Shown here: positions 1 to 9,146 of the stretch, one piece after another | Position numbering within the stretch: the first letter of the stretch is position 1 | Layout of the letters: every line of letters begins with the position of its first letter | Assembly (NCBI RefSeq): GCF_000003815.2 | Contig: NC_049990.1 | Location: forward strand, 3,157,976-3,193,060 | Direction of reading: 5' to 3' | From: Branchiostoma floridae | Lineage: Eukaryota > Chordata > Leptocardii > Amphioxiformes > Branchiostomatidae | DNA length: 35,085 bases | Made by a program: the position numbers and the translations under genes | The notes under the pieces: model-generated | What the model saw: the letters and a program-made list of their open reading frames with translations, nothing else | What the model was told of the DNA's origin: nothing | Database searches by the model: none

Positions 1-333
1 GGGAAGGGCTTCCACTTCCCGGCGTACACCCTTGAGGTTTGAAGATTCTGTTGAGCGGAGAGACGGTCTCCTTTCTCCAAGGATAAACCCGCCCGCGAGG
101 AACGGTACGTGCCCGATTTTCCCCTCTCGGAACTCACTTTGGGTTGCCGGGGGGGTTCCAGAGGGTTCTAAGTACGCCGAAAATTCCATCTGTGGCCTAA
201 AGCACAGAAGTACGGAACGCCGAAACAACCAGGGGAGTGGGAGGAGATAAACGTATAGTCCCTAAAAACTTTAATGCGCGACAAATATATGTGTGCACAT
301 CAATATCTTATCATTTTCCTTCTGTCCGCCGAG
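1..333 (+). other. Leader region upstream of the zinc-finger frame
   Basis: No protein is recognised here. The only frame, 32-250, is 72 codons with no family features. A small perfect hairpin (GGAGA / TCTCC, 5-base loop) lies near 58-72. From about 303 to 333 the sequence is pyrimidine-rich and ends in AG at 332-333, so it could be a 3' splice acceptor just before the zinc-finger ATG at 343. If so, the stretch would be partly intron; if not, it is 5' untranslated leader. I cannot decide between these from one sequence. Confidence 0.4.
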
Positions 334-342
334 CAAAAAAGC

Positions 343-966
343 ATGCCTCACGTCTGCAAAGTTTGTGAACGGGAGTTTGCTCGTGCGTTCAACCTCGAGC
401 GTCATCTGGAAAGCAAACACCGAGACAAGTCAGGTGTTGCCTCGGGAGAAGTCGTCGTTGATGCCGAGACGGGGTCTTACCGGGAACGCGATGTTTTTGA
501 CGACTCCGACGTGTCGTCTGAACACGATATGGACACGGTTGGGTCCGAAGATGAGGGTTCGATGGCGTCAAGCGTCTCAGATGCCGAGGCTGTGATGGGC
601 TCCGAGCAGGGAGCCTCCACGTCAGAAACCGACAGCGACCAAAGTGGTTCCGAGAGTGATACAGGGACAGATGTGTCCTCCGGGACGGTTTCATCTGATG
701 AAAGTGACCGTACCGGCTACGACAGCGGCTACCACAGCGGTGACGAGGAGGAGTGGACACTCCATCGAGACTGGACCATCGCACTACCTCACCAGCCAGG
801 CGATGTTCCTCAACGTGTCATCAAACAGACGAAGCGCGCTGGCAAAAAGTTTTATCTAATAGAGTTCGCTGCGTTGCCTCGTTACAGTAATGAGATCGAA
901 TACGGCAAGAAGTGGGTCTCAGAACAGACACTGATGAAAAAATATGGTTACCTAGTCCTGAAGTAA
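343..966 (+). CDS. Single C2H2 zinc-finger protein with acidic Ser/Asp-rich middle
   Basis: The 207-residue frame starts at ATG 343, which has an A at -3. A longer start at 274 would add 23 hydrophobic, low-information residues, and a possible splice acceptor at 332-333 lies between the two. Residues 5-25 form one classical zinc finger, C-x2-C-x12-H-x4-H (CKVCEREF, then HLESKH), expected to bind zinc and contact nucleic acid or protein. Residues ~30-140 are strongly acidic and rich in Ser, Asp, Glu and Gly, like a disordered activation-type or chaperone-type tail. The C-terminal ~65 residues are basic and aromatic (RAGKKFYLIEF, YGKKWVSEQTL) and look folded; a distant likeness to chromo or SH3-like folds is only an impression. 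Codon use is balanced and GC exceeds that of the flanks, which supports real coding. No polyadenylation signal is evident just downstream. It could be a host gene, a terminal exon or a transposon-carried protein. No gene name is justified. Confidence 0.6.
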   Translation: MPHVCKVCEREFARAFNLERHLESKHRDKSGVASGEVVVDAETGSYRERDVFDDSDVSSEHDMDTVGSEDEGSMASSVSDAEAVMGSEQGASTSETDSDQSGSESDTGTDVSSGTVSSDESDRTGYDSGYHSGDEEEWTLHRDWTIALPHQPGDVPQRVIKQTKRAGKKFYLIEFAALPRYSNEIEYGKKWVSEQTLMKKYGYLVLK

Positions 967-1163
967 TGTGAGGTCGCCATATCGTTTGCAGTACAACTTT
1001 TCTTTCCTAATGTGATACCATGTTTCACATATAGGACGAGATGTACGTTGGTTATGAATTCCTTGATACATTTTTGATCGACGTCAAGTGATAGTAAAGT
1101 GTTACGAAACAGGATCACCGTACACTTTTGTCTTTTGTGTTGATACATGCCTACATAACAGGC

Positions 1164-2131
1164 ACGTACATGGCAAATACGTATGCGTTACTTAACACGA
1201 ATATACTTACTCACTTACTCCGGAGCATACTCCGGAGCAGTTTTTTTACTCCGGAGCATCACGTATAGCCGCTCCAAAGCAATGATTCACTGCATGTACA
1301 TATAGATGGCACATGTTTATACGTACATGACAAATATACTTACTTACAACAAATATACTTACTCACTTACTCCGGAGCATACTCCGGGGCAGTATTTTTA
1401 CTCTGGAGCAGTGTTTTTTACTCCGGAGCAACACGTATACTTACTCCAAAGCAATGTTTCACTGCATGTACATATAGATGGTATATGTCCGTACGTACAT
1501 GACAAATATACTTACTTACAACAAATATACTTACTCATTTACTCCGGAGCAGTATTTTTACTCCGGAGCAGTGTTTTTACTCCGGAGCAACACGTATAGT
1601 TACTCCAAAGCAATGTTTGACTGCATGTACATATAGATGGTATATGTTCGTACGTACATGACAAATATACTTACTTACAACAAATATACTTACTCATTTA
1701 CTCCGGAGCAGTATTTTTTACTCCGGAGCAGTGTTTTTACTCCGGAGCAACACGTATACTTACTCTAAAGCAATATTTAACTGCATGTACATATAGATGG
1801 TATATGTCCGTACGTACATGACAAATATACTTACTTACAACAAATATACTTACTCATTTACTCCGGAGCAGTATTTTTTACTCCGGAGCAGTGTTTTTAC
1901 TCCGGAGCAACACGTATAGTTACTCCAAAGCAATGTTTGACTGCATGTACATATAGATGGTATATGTTCGTACGTACATGACAAATATACTTACTTACAA
2001 CAAATATACTTACTCATTTACTCCGGAGCAGTATTTTTTACTCCGGAGCAGTGTTTTTACTCCGGAGCAACACGTATAGTTACTCCAAAGCAATGTTTGA
2101 CTGCATGTACATATAGATGGTATATGTTCGT
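1164..2131. repeat. 160-bp satellite array, six units, with CTCCGGAG palindromes
   Basis: Six head-to-tail units begin at about 1164, 1321, 1493, 1652, 1812 and 1972, with spacings of 157, 172, 159, 160 and 160. Each carries three copies of a 17-19-base subrepeat built on TTTACTCCGGAGCA (CTCCGGAG is an 8-base palindrome), the ATATACTTACTTACAACAA block and the GCATGTACATATAGATGG block. The first two units are the most diverged and the last four are nearly identical, as expected when unequal exchange homogenises the interior. Frames crossing the array are by-products of the repeat. Confidence 0.93.
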
Positions 2132-2423
2132 ACGTAAAACTAACCTTAACTATCATAATAGATAAAAATAAAGAAAAAGTAAGGTAAACCTTACGACCAG
2201 GGCAAATAAGGGCATGTCTCACACGAGGGGGTGGGGCGGTGTTGGGGGGTGGGGTGTAAGATTTACCTTGGTGGGTAAGAAGGTCCGCCTGACCCTTAGT
2301 TGAACAAAAAAATAGATAAAATAAAGAAACCTGTAAGGTATACCGGCGTAGAGGCTTACAACCAGGCCAAATAAGGGCATTTCCCTCATGATTGGAGGGG
2401 GGGGGGTCTTGGGGGGGGGGGGC
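2132..2423. repeat. Two diverged copies of a ~150-bp unit ending in G-runs
   Basis: TAGATAAAATAAAGAAA, TAAGGTA, ACCAGG and CAAATAAGGGCAT recur in the same order at about 2158-2215 and 2309-2382. Each copy is followed by long G-runs (2225-2260 and 2395-2422). The G-runs could form G-quadruplexes on the + strand. No gene is visible. Confidence 0.75.
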
Positions 2424-2525
2424 TCTGACCTGCTCCACCTGAATACATTATATCTGACCTCTGACCTGCTCCGCCTGAATACATCATATCTGACCTCTGA
2501 CCTGCGCCTGCTTGCGCCTGAATAA
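2424..2525. repeat. 36-bp tandem repeat, about 2.7 copies
   Basis: TCTGACCTGCTCC begins at 2424 and 2460, and a variant TCTGACCTGCGCC begins at 2496, exactly 36 bases apart each time. Each unit continues with CTGAATACAT.ATA. The third copy decays after the CCTGAATA block. Confidence 0.88.
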
Positions 2526-2712
2526 ATAATAGCAGCGTGTCCCTACTATACTACTAACTGTGTTAGCGCCGTGCAGTTGGGACTGACGCATAGCCCCAGT
2601 GCAGTCGTCTGCACTGTTTGTATCAAGTTACGACCGTATGAATCATAAATAGCCAGAGCGTGTGTGTGCTTGTGCTTTTTCCTCCTTTTATCTCCCCCTC
2701 CCCCCTCACTTA

Positions 2713-2717
<5 letters not shown>

Positions 2718-2745
<28 letters not shown>
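2718..2745. repeat. (GT)n microsatellite
   Basis: An uninterrupted run of about 14 GT units lies directly before the assembly gap. The polymorphic dinucleotide tract may be why the assembly broke here. Confidence 0.95.
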
Positions 2746-2748
<3 letters not shown>

Positions 2749-2760
2749 AAACCCTTGAAT

Positions 2761-3649
2761 NNNNNNNNNNNNNNNNNNNNNNNNNNNNNNNNNNNNNNNN
2801 NNNNNNNNNNNNNNNNNNNNNNNNNNNNNNNNNNNNNNNNNNNNNNNNNNNNNNNNNNNNNNNNNNNNNNNNNNNNNNNNNNNNNNNNNNNNNNNNNNNN
2901 NNNNNNNNNNNNNNNNNNNNNNNNNNNNNNNNNNNNNNNNNNNNNNNNNNNNNNNNNNNNNNNNNNNNNNNNNNNNNNNNNNNNNNNNNNNNNNNNNNNN
3001 NNNNNNNNNNNNNNNNNNNNNNNNNNNNNNNNNNNNNNNNNNNNNNNNNNNNNNNNNNNNNNNNNNNNNNNNNNNNNNNNNNNNNNNNNNNNNNNNNNNN
3101 NNNNNNNNNNNNNNNNNNNNNNNNNNNNNNNNNNNNNNNNNNNNNNNNNNNNNNNNNNNNNNNNNNNNNNNNNNNNNNNNNNNNNNNNNNNNNNNNNNNN
3201 NNNNNNNNNNNNNNNNNNNNNNNNNNNNNNNNNNNNNNNNNNNNNNNNNNNNNNNNNNNNNNNNNNNNNNNNNNNNNNNNNNNNNNNNNNNNNNNNNNNN
3301 NNNNNNNNNNNNNNNNNNNNNNNNNNNNNNNNNNNNNNNNNNNNNNNNNNNNNNNNNNNNNNNNNNNNNNNNNNNNNNNNNNNNNNNNNNNNNNNNNNNN
3401 NNNNNNNNNNNNNNNNNNNNNNNNNNNNNNNNNNNNNNNNNNNNNNNNNNNNNNNNNNNNNNNNNNNNNNNNNNNNNNNNNNNNNNNNNNNNNNNNNNNN
3501 NNNNNNNNNNNNNNNNNNNNNNNNNNNNNNNNNNNNNNNNNNNNNNNNNNNNNNNNNNNNNNNNNNNNNNNNNNNNNNNNNNNNNNNNNNNNNNNNNNNN
3601 NNNNNNNNNNNNNNNNNNNNNNNNNNNNNNNNNNNNNNNNNNNNNNNNN
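2761..3649. other. Assembly gap, 889 N
   Basis: This stretch is all N. Open frames that run through it are artefacts of the masking, and nothing can be said about its content. The non-round length suggests a size estimated from read pairs. Confidence 0.99.
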
Positions 3650-3740
3650 CCGCCAGGCATGACCTGTAACAATGTCAGAGTTCAATGTCCGACTGGACGT
3701 TATAACTTGAAATGGGAGTAAAATAACCCATACTCGAATG

Positions 3741-3860
3741 TAAGTTCATCTGTGACGGTAGTCAACATTATGTTACAATTCTAAGACCATATATCCGTGC
3801 ACAAAATAAAGCGCTTACCAACAAGCTTTCGATCAGCCCTCTGATCCTTCTCAAGTTGAA
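3741..3860 (-). mobile_element. Hammerhead-like hairpin repeat, copy 1
   Basis: On the minus strand a degenerate CTTGAGA block precedes a perfect 6-bp hairpin GATCAG-AGGG-CTGATC, followed by GAAAG and, about 20 bases later, a GCGCTTTATTTTGTG block. The order CTGANGA, hairpin, GAAA is that of a hammerhead-ribozyme core; here the first block is eroded. The same ~115-bp sequence, diverged, occurs at 6059-6172 on the same strand. Penelope-like retroelements are known to carry hammerhead motifs in their terminal repeats, so a Penelope-type origin is possible but is not shown by any protein fragment. Confidence 0.5.
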
Positions 3861-3939
3861 ATGACCCAGAGCCTAAACCATACTCTTGATCTGGAACTAT
3901 ACCAGCATGAAGGAATGAACACAAATAAAAACCGTTCGT

Positions 3940-6000
3940 CCCGTAGGTCTGACTGATTTATCGGGAATTCTGTGTTAGCTGCCAGCCAAACACCTATCCT
4001 GACACTGAACTTTGACATTCGATTGATGGGAAACAAGCCTGGTAGGATCTGACTGTCACCTTCTATCAGTCTCCTCGTGAGCCACGTTTGATGGAACCAA
4101 ATGCAATATCGCATAGTCAAAGCTGATGCAACGCTCTACTTCGACAGCTTAGTTGAATTATTGTCATCCAAATTGTCTGATATTTGCCTTTCTGCCAGTC
4201 GGTTTGCTGGGAGGTTACCGGAGGCCAACTGCACTTTGATGAAACCAAACGCAATATCGCACAGGTAAAGCTGATGAAATACTCGACAGGTTCGACAGCT
4301 TTGTTGAATTACTGTCATTTAAATTGTCTGTTAGCTGTGAAGCTGACTTCTAGTCGGACATTGGAGTGTGCCATAAGAAATGCGCCTGGCAACGTTCGCC
4401 GTAACCTTTCTGTCAGTCGGTGTGTTGGAAGTCTACCGGAGGCCAAACGTGCTGCTGCACAGTTAAAGCTGATGCAATATATTGGAGTTCAACGACGTAC
4501 AGCTTGCTTGATTTATTGTCAACGTTAACTCTATGCAATGAGCTCCTTGTTCTATGTCTACTGTAAACCTAGTTTATACTGTTGAAATGAACTCAAAACC
4601 CTAATATGACAAACAGTTATAGTTGAAGCAGTAATTTAGCTCAACGGCTTGCTTGACGTATTGTGGCCACTATGTTGAGCTCTAGACTTGACTTCTAGTT
4701 AAACATTGGTCTTGGCAAGCCAGTCACATTTCAAAAGTTCAGTGGAGGGCAAACCTGATGCCATAGAGCTGAAGCTTATGTGATAAGTCACAGTTTGTTT
4801 GGTTTATTATCGACGTTTACCTTGACTCTATTCAACAGGCCCCTTGCTCTATGTACGCTATAAACATACCTTGCAGTGCGTGAATGAACTCCAAACAGAC
4901 TCTAATGACACGCAGTTGTAGTTGATGCACTAACTTAGCTGCACATCTTGCTTGATATATTTTCACTTCTATGTTAACAGTAGACTCTACGCAATGTCCA
5001 CTATAAATCTAGATTCTAGTTGGGAAATGAATTCCAAACAAACCCTGGTGACATACAACTGTAGTTGAGGTGCTAAACTTCAAGCTCAGCAACCTGTTTG
5101 AGATATTGTTTGAGATATACTCCCCTAACGTCGAGAGAAGATGAAGAAGAAGGTATTGTCACCTGTACGTTAGCTATATACTATAGACCTGACTTGTAGT
5201 CAAACATTAGTCTTGCAAGCCATTTACCTTTATGTCAGTTGGTCTATTTGTTTATAATAGCGTACTGGAAGCCAAAACTGTACAGTTGAAGAAGCTGATG
5301 CAACATTGCTCTATGCCAACTGTTAACGTCGTCTCTAGTGTGGAAATGAACTCAAAACAGACCCTAATGTCTAATGACGGACAGTTGTAGCTGATGCAAT
5401 ACGTTAGGCTAACGTGCAGCTCGTCTGATTTAGTTGTGTACGGAGCGCCTTGCTGTGTGTCGGCTTCTCGGGTGGAAATGAACCTCAAACAAACCAAAAT
5501 GTCACACGGCTGATGCAGGATTGTCTAAAATTTCAACAGCTTGCTTGAGTTATTGTCCTTACTGTTAGTTGTAGACTTGACTTCTAGTCAGATATTGGAG
5601 TCTAACCTAAAGCGTTAGTCTTGTAAGACAGTCACCTTTCTTCCAGATGGGTCTACTTTTAAGTTTTGTGGAGGCCAAACCCGATGTCGTGATGATAAAA
5701 TACGTCATATTTCCACGTACAACTTGTTTGATTTATCATCTACGTTATCTAAGCTGTAGCCCCTTGCTGTATGTCAGCTGTAAACATTGGTTCTAGTGTG
5801 GAAATGGACTCAAACCCAAATGGCATGCAGTTGTAGCTGATGATGCAGTGACTTACTTCAAATTTCAACAGCTTGTTTGAGTTATTGGTTTAAAATTGTC
5901 AGGACTGGAGTCTCTGACAAGAAGTCAAGTCTGGAGCTTACAGAATGCTGACCTAAGGAAGATGTCTGGCAAGACTTGGCTGTCCCGTTCTGTCAGTCGG
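3940..6000. repeat. Degenerate ~147-bp satellite array
   Basis: A block of the form GCTTGCTTGA-TTATTGTC recurs at about 4145, 4300, 4503, 4647, 4793, 4946, 5092, 5418, 5538, 5728 and 5872; the commonest spacing is 144-153. A second block, GAAATGAACTC-AAACAGACC followed by GTTGTAGCTGATGCA, recurs at about 4585, 4883, 5027, 5343, 5475 and 5800. A third, GACTTCTAGT with ACATTGG and CTTG-CAAGCCAGTCAC, appears only in some units (about 4345, 4690, 5190, 5580), which suggests an older higher-order arrangement. Stops occur in every frame, so I see no gene. Confidence 0.82.
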
Positions 6001-6058
6001 TCTGTTAGTGGCTCAAGTTTACTGATCATGAAATTCAACCAACCCTGATGATCAAATT

Positions 6059-6172
6059 ATCATGGAAGCTCATCCGTGTTGGTAGTAATCATAGTACAAT
6101 GCTAAAGTTTCTTCCAACACAAAGGTATACATGGATCAAATTTTCAACGACCACTGTCGCCTTCTTCAGGAT
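6059..6172 (-). mobile_element. Hammerhead-like hairpin repeat, copy 2
   Basis: The minus strand reads CTGAAGA (matching CTGANGA), then a 6-bp stem GGCGAC-AGTG-GTCGTT with two G-T wobbles, then GAAAA. It aligns with copy 1 at 3741-3860 over about 115 bp, sharing for example TCATC-GTG-GGTAGT and ACAAT-CTAA on the plus strand. The two copies are in the same orientation on either side of the satellite array. Stems I and III of a full hammerhead are not convincing here. Confidence 0.5.
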
Positions 6173-6320
6173 CATACTGATGACCGATCACTTCAGGGTG
6201 TAAACTCGTTAACTCTCGTCTACAGATAACAAACCTGATGATCTGTAGTTGTAGCTGGTGAAATGACCTTGGTTGGTTTATGGTTCACTCCAGCCCGATC
6301 CAGGAACAGACTCGGACGAC

Positions 6321-6383
6321 AGTTCACAGACAGTTCCGGGAAGTCTGGGCTTGGCGGTCAAGTTCAAAGAGAGGTCATGACCT
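6321..6383. promoter_or_regulatory. Cluster of nuclear-receptor half-sites (DR5, DR0, palindrome) and a STAT-like site
   Basis: AGTTCA at 6321 and AGTTCC at 6332 are spaced by five bases (DR5). TTCCGGGAA at 6335-6343 fits the STAT pattern TTCNNNGAA. CGGTCA-AGTTCA at 6355-6366 is a direct repeat without spacer. AGTTCA at 6361 and AGGTCA at 6372 form another DR5, the spacing used by retinoic acid receptor heterodimers. AGGTCATGACCT at 6372-6383 is the classical palindromic thyroid-response element. Motif matches alone do not prove function. The segment might belong to an old SINE, because the minus strand just upstream reads GGTTTGATCCC, a B-box-like sequence. Confidence 0.4.
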
Positions 6384-6450
6384 CAGGCGTATGCTCAGCT
6401 GGGTTCATCAACATGAAAATACCCTTGTAGCTGGGATCAAACCGACTCTG

Positions 6451-6556
6451 TCTGCCCCCCCTCTCTCTCTGTCTCTCTCTCTGTCTGTCTCTCTCTCTTT
6501 CTGTCTCTCTCTGTCTCTTTCTGTCCCTCTCTCTCTCTTTGTCTCTCACACACACA
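6451..6556. repeat. (CT)n/(CTGT)n low-complexity tract
   Basis: About 100 bases consist almost entirely of CTCTCT and CTGTCT, ending in CACACACAC. The Arg/Glu-rich and Ser/Leu-rich frames across it are translation by-products. Confidence 0.95.
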
Positions 6557-7910
6557 ACGGTGAACCTCTTTAACTTTTCTTCCTCATGTTCCCTATTTTC
6601 TTTTTGTAAGTTCATTTCCTTCACTTTCCGCCCTACGAAAGACATGACAAAGGGGAGTTTTCTAACCCTTCAGCAAATGTGTATTTTCACCTTGTTGTTT
6701 GTCTGTACCTCACGTCGTTTTACGCTATCCCTATAAAAACGTGACGCACCAAAACGAGCCGAGACCGCCCGTTTGCTCGATTTGTCACGATGGGTTCTGT
6801 AGAATGGCTCTCCGCCGTCCATCGCTCACACGGCTCAAGGCAGACAAACTGGCGGAGAGGGACCAATTTTCTACCCACTGCTCCCTTTTAGCGGGCGTTC
6901 TCAGTGCACTTCAGTGGAAAACGTCAATTGTTTGTGTATCTGTACTCTTCTACTGGTATAATTGATATTGACAATGCCATTGATACTGAACTCTGTACGA
7001 CCTTTCACACCTAACCTCTGCATATCCAGACAGCTACAAAAACAGACGCGCTGTTTGGAACTTCCATGACTACCAACCGAATCAAACAGAAAAGCATTTG
7101 ATGACGACGACTTCCAATTGTGAACACTTCGATCACAAATATACACCATACATCTAATAAAGTACTAGTTAAGTGCTTTATTGGAGGACTGGTCTGAGGT
7201 TACATGTTCGTATTAAGGGCCAGACATTTCAAAGGTATGTATATGGCCTCCTTCAGTCTTAAAAAGTACGTGCATTTCAATCCATCAGCAGGTTTTCTAC
7301 CAAAAAGATACGACAACTTCTACAGTACATATACTAGGATATCTTAGACAGTTCTGTCAACAATATCAATTGACAGTGGCTAGAACGAATTCCCAAAAGA
7401 AACAAATATCAATGAAAAAAGAGGATAGCTTGTTGCAGGTTGACGTTTTCTCACTTCAAAGAAGATTGTCGTAAGAAGAGGAAAGCATTTGGAGATGACT
7501 TTACACTACGATACGCTATTCTCCAGTAAGACATTTTCAACTTCCTTCTCGTAAGTAAATTTTAGCAGAATGCATGTCACAGAAACTCCACCCGAAAGCC
7601 AGAAATACCGAAGAAGTCTGATATACTCCAGTTATACCATTAGCCTGTCCCAGGGCCGGTCGGACACCAGGAAACAATTTTCTGCATCAGCCGACAGAAA
7701 TGGACGCCGTGACGTCACCTCCATCAAAACCAAATTTCCATCATTACCCGTGATGGATGCACTTTCACTTTTACTGTCTCAACAACCGCGAAGAACTTTC
7801 ACTGGGGCACTTGGGGGGTGGGGGTGGGTGGAGGTGGGAGGGGGTGTAAGGAACTGGTACACTGACATACAAATTTCTGCCTGGAGACGTATTGCCTTGT
7901 TGCAAATTAC
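6557..7910. other. Unassigned single-copy-looking DNA
   Basis: Frames are short (at most 116 codons) and of random composition. A G-rich tract lies at about 7810-7848 (GGGGGGTGGGGGTGGGTGG), a possible G-quadruplex. AGTGCTTTATT near 7170 resembles the reverse complement of a retroposon AATAAAGCACT tail. I see no exon or RNA gene. Confidence 0.6.
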
Positions 7911-8183
7911 ATTAGAATAGACTAGAATATAGACTAGAATATAGACTAGAATATAGACTAGAATATAGACTAGAATATAGACTAGAATATAAACTAGAAT
8001 ATAGAATAGAATATAGAATAGAATATAGAATGGATCATAGAATGGATAATAGAATAGAATAGAATATAGAATAGAAAAGAATATAGAATAGAATAGAACA
8101 TAGAATAGAATATAGAATAGAATATAGAATAGAATATAGAATAGAATAGAATATATAATAGAATAGAATATATAATAGAATAG
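7911..8183. repeat. 12-bp and related minisatellite (AGACTAGAATAT / AGAATAGAATAT)
   Basis: AGACTAGAATAT is repeated without interruption from about 7919 to 7990, then drifts into AGAATAGAATAT and shorter AGAAT variants up to about 8183. The drift along the array shows a point mutation (C to A) spreading by slippage. The frame across it, rich in Tyr, Ile, Leu and Phe, is not a gene. Confidence 0.95.
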
Positions 8184-8292
8184 CCTTGCCTTGAGTTCGT
8201 CTACTATTGAGCCATCTTTTACATATGATTATTTTCATATCAATTAAGAATTTTGTTTAAAACCTGGTAACTCCAGATTCTCGCTTCGTTTA

Positions 8293-8328
8293 CTGACGAC
8301 AGACTTCGGATGCAATCCGAAACGTCTG
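8293..8328 (+). other. CTGACGA-hairpin-GAAAC motif
   Basis: CTGACGA at 8293-8299 is followed by a strong hairpin: CAGAC-TTCGGAT (8300-8304 onward), loop GCA, ATCCGAA, then AC and GTCTG at 8324-8328. GAAAC at 8319-8323 closes the core-like pattern. The sequence continues AACTTTACGCAGTTGC and then looks unique. The pairing absorbs GAA of GAAAC, so it is less hammerhead-like than the motif near 11.76 kb. It is probably the end of a dispersed element. Confidence 0.45.
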
Positions 8329-8345
8329 ACCGTTTCCAAACTTTA

Positions 8346-8750
8346 CGCAGTTGCTTCAGTAACTGTTTATCTTGCGTATTGTTTTACCTGCATGTCTAAC
8401 CTTTGTTCGTGTACCAAAGTTTTGTTCTCACTAAGATATAACATGGCGCAGCCTATGGTTGATACAAAAAAACAATTTTTGCAATCTCGAAAGTCAAAGA
8501 TATTTCGACCTGACGCAACTGTAACAAGGAACCAATTTTCTCAATACCCGTTTTCTTTAAATTGTGGACTTAAGATGCACTGTTCTCCATAATATGATAT
8601 TATTCTTGTCACAGAGTAACGCATTTCTTGAAAGTGTACGACTTCTGTGAGCGCCTTGTTCTTCTCACGACAAGAAGCAAATCAAAGCTTTACAGACCCG
8701 CGAACTTCGTGAACTGAATTATTCTCTTTCTTTCAATCACACATCTTTTC
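8346..8750. other. Unassigned DNA
   Basis: No frame longer than 66 codons, no recognisable repeat and no RNA structure that I can support. It leads into the richer segment containing the RFX-type site. Confidence 0.6.
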
Positions 8751-8754
8751 ACAG

Positions 8755-8960
8755 ACCCGAAGAAAGGGCCGGAGCACGGCGTGGTCTCGCGGTCGTCTGC
8801 GTCGCCATGGTAACAGTGAATGGCGAGGTGTCAGAGGTCAGCAGAGGAGGCGGGAACGTGAATGCGGGATGATGGGGGCAGGAGGAAGCCGCTTGTTACA
8901 GAAGGAAGTGATATTTCACAGACCTGACACCCGCATGCATATTCAGCACGGTGGTGGGCT
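8755..8960. promoter_or_regulatory. GC-richer segment with a perfect RFX X-box match
   Basis: GTCGCCATGGTAAC at 8801-8814 fits the RFX consensus GTNRCC-N(0-3)-RGYAAC without mismatch, with spacer AT. AGGTCA within GAGGTCAGCAG (about 8837) and GACCTGACACC (about 8922) are nuclear-receptor-like half-sites. The segment is clearly richer in G+C and CpG than its flanks. RFX factors act at promoters of ciliary genes among others. No start codon, first exon or transcript is apparent nearby, so a distal element is as likely as a promoter. Confidence 0.4.
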
Positions 8961-8970
8961 CAGTGTTCTA

Positions 8971-9145
8971 ATCTCCAAGCAGATCATACGGTAGCATAAG
9001 ATAGTATCAAAAGCTGCCATAGGAGTGAAGCCTGCCTTGGAGTGCGTTTGGCTACCGGGGCATGGCAAATGTACATCTCTAGGCTGACTACACTCCTTAG
9101 CCAGTTTCGCACTATCTTATGCCATCGTGGGATCTGCTTGGAGAT
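8971..9145. mobile_element. MITE with 35-bp inverted termini (ATCTCCAAGCAGATC family)
   Basis: The left end ATCTCCAAGCAGATC followed by ATACGGTAGCATAAGATAGT is mirrored at the right end by ACTATCTTATGC, then GATCTGCTTGGAGAT at 9131-9145. It is about 175 bp long and has no coding capacity. A second member lies at 19866-19967 and a lone terminus at 16952. No clear target-site duplication is visible at this copy. The transposase superfamily is unknown to me. Confidence 0.8.
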
Positions 9146-9146
9146 C

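Noticed and set aside
2546-3685. Long open frames on both strands across the first gap
   Set aside because: They are open only because N codons are read through; the real residues at either end come from a (GT)n tract and non-coding sequence.
7805-7850. G-rich tract as a functional G-quadruplex promoter element
   Set aside because: Similar G- or C-runs occur at several places in the window (2.4, 12.1, 26.3, 35.0 kb) next to repeats, so slippage is the simpler explanation.
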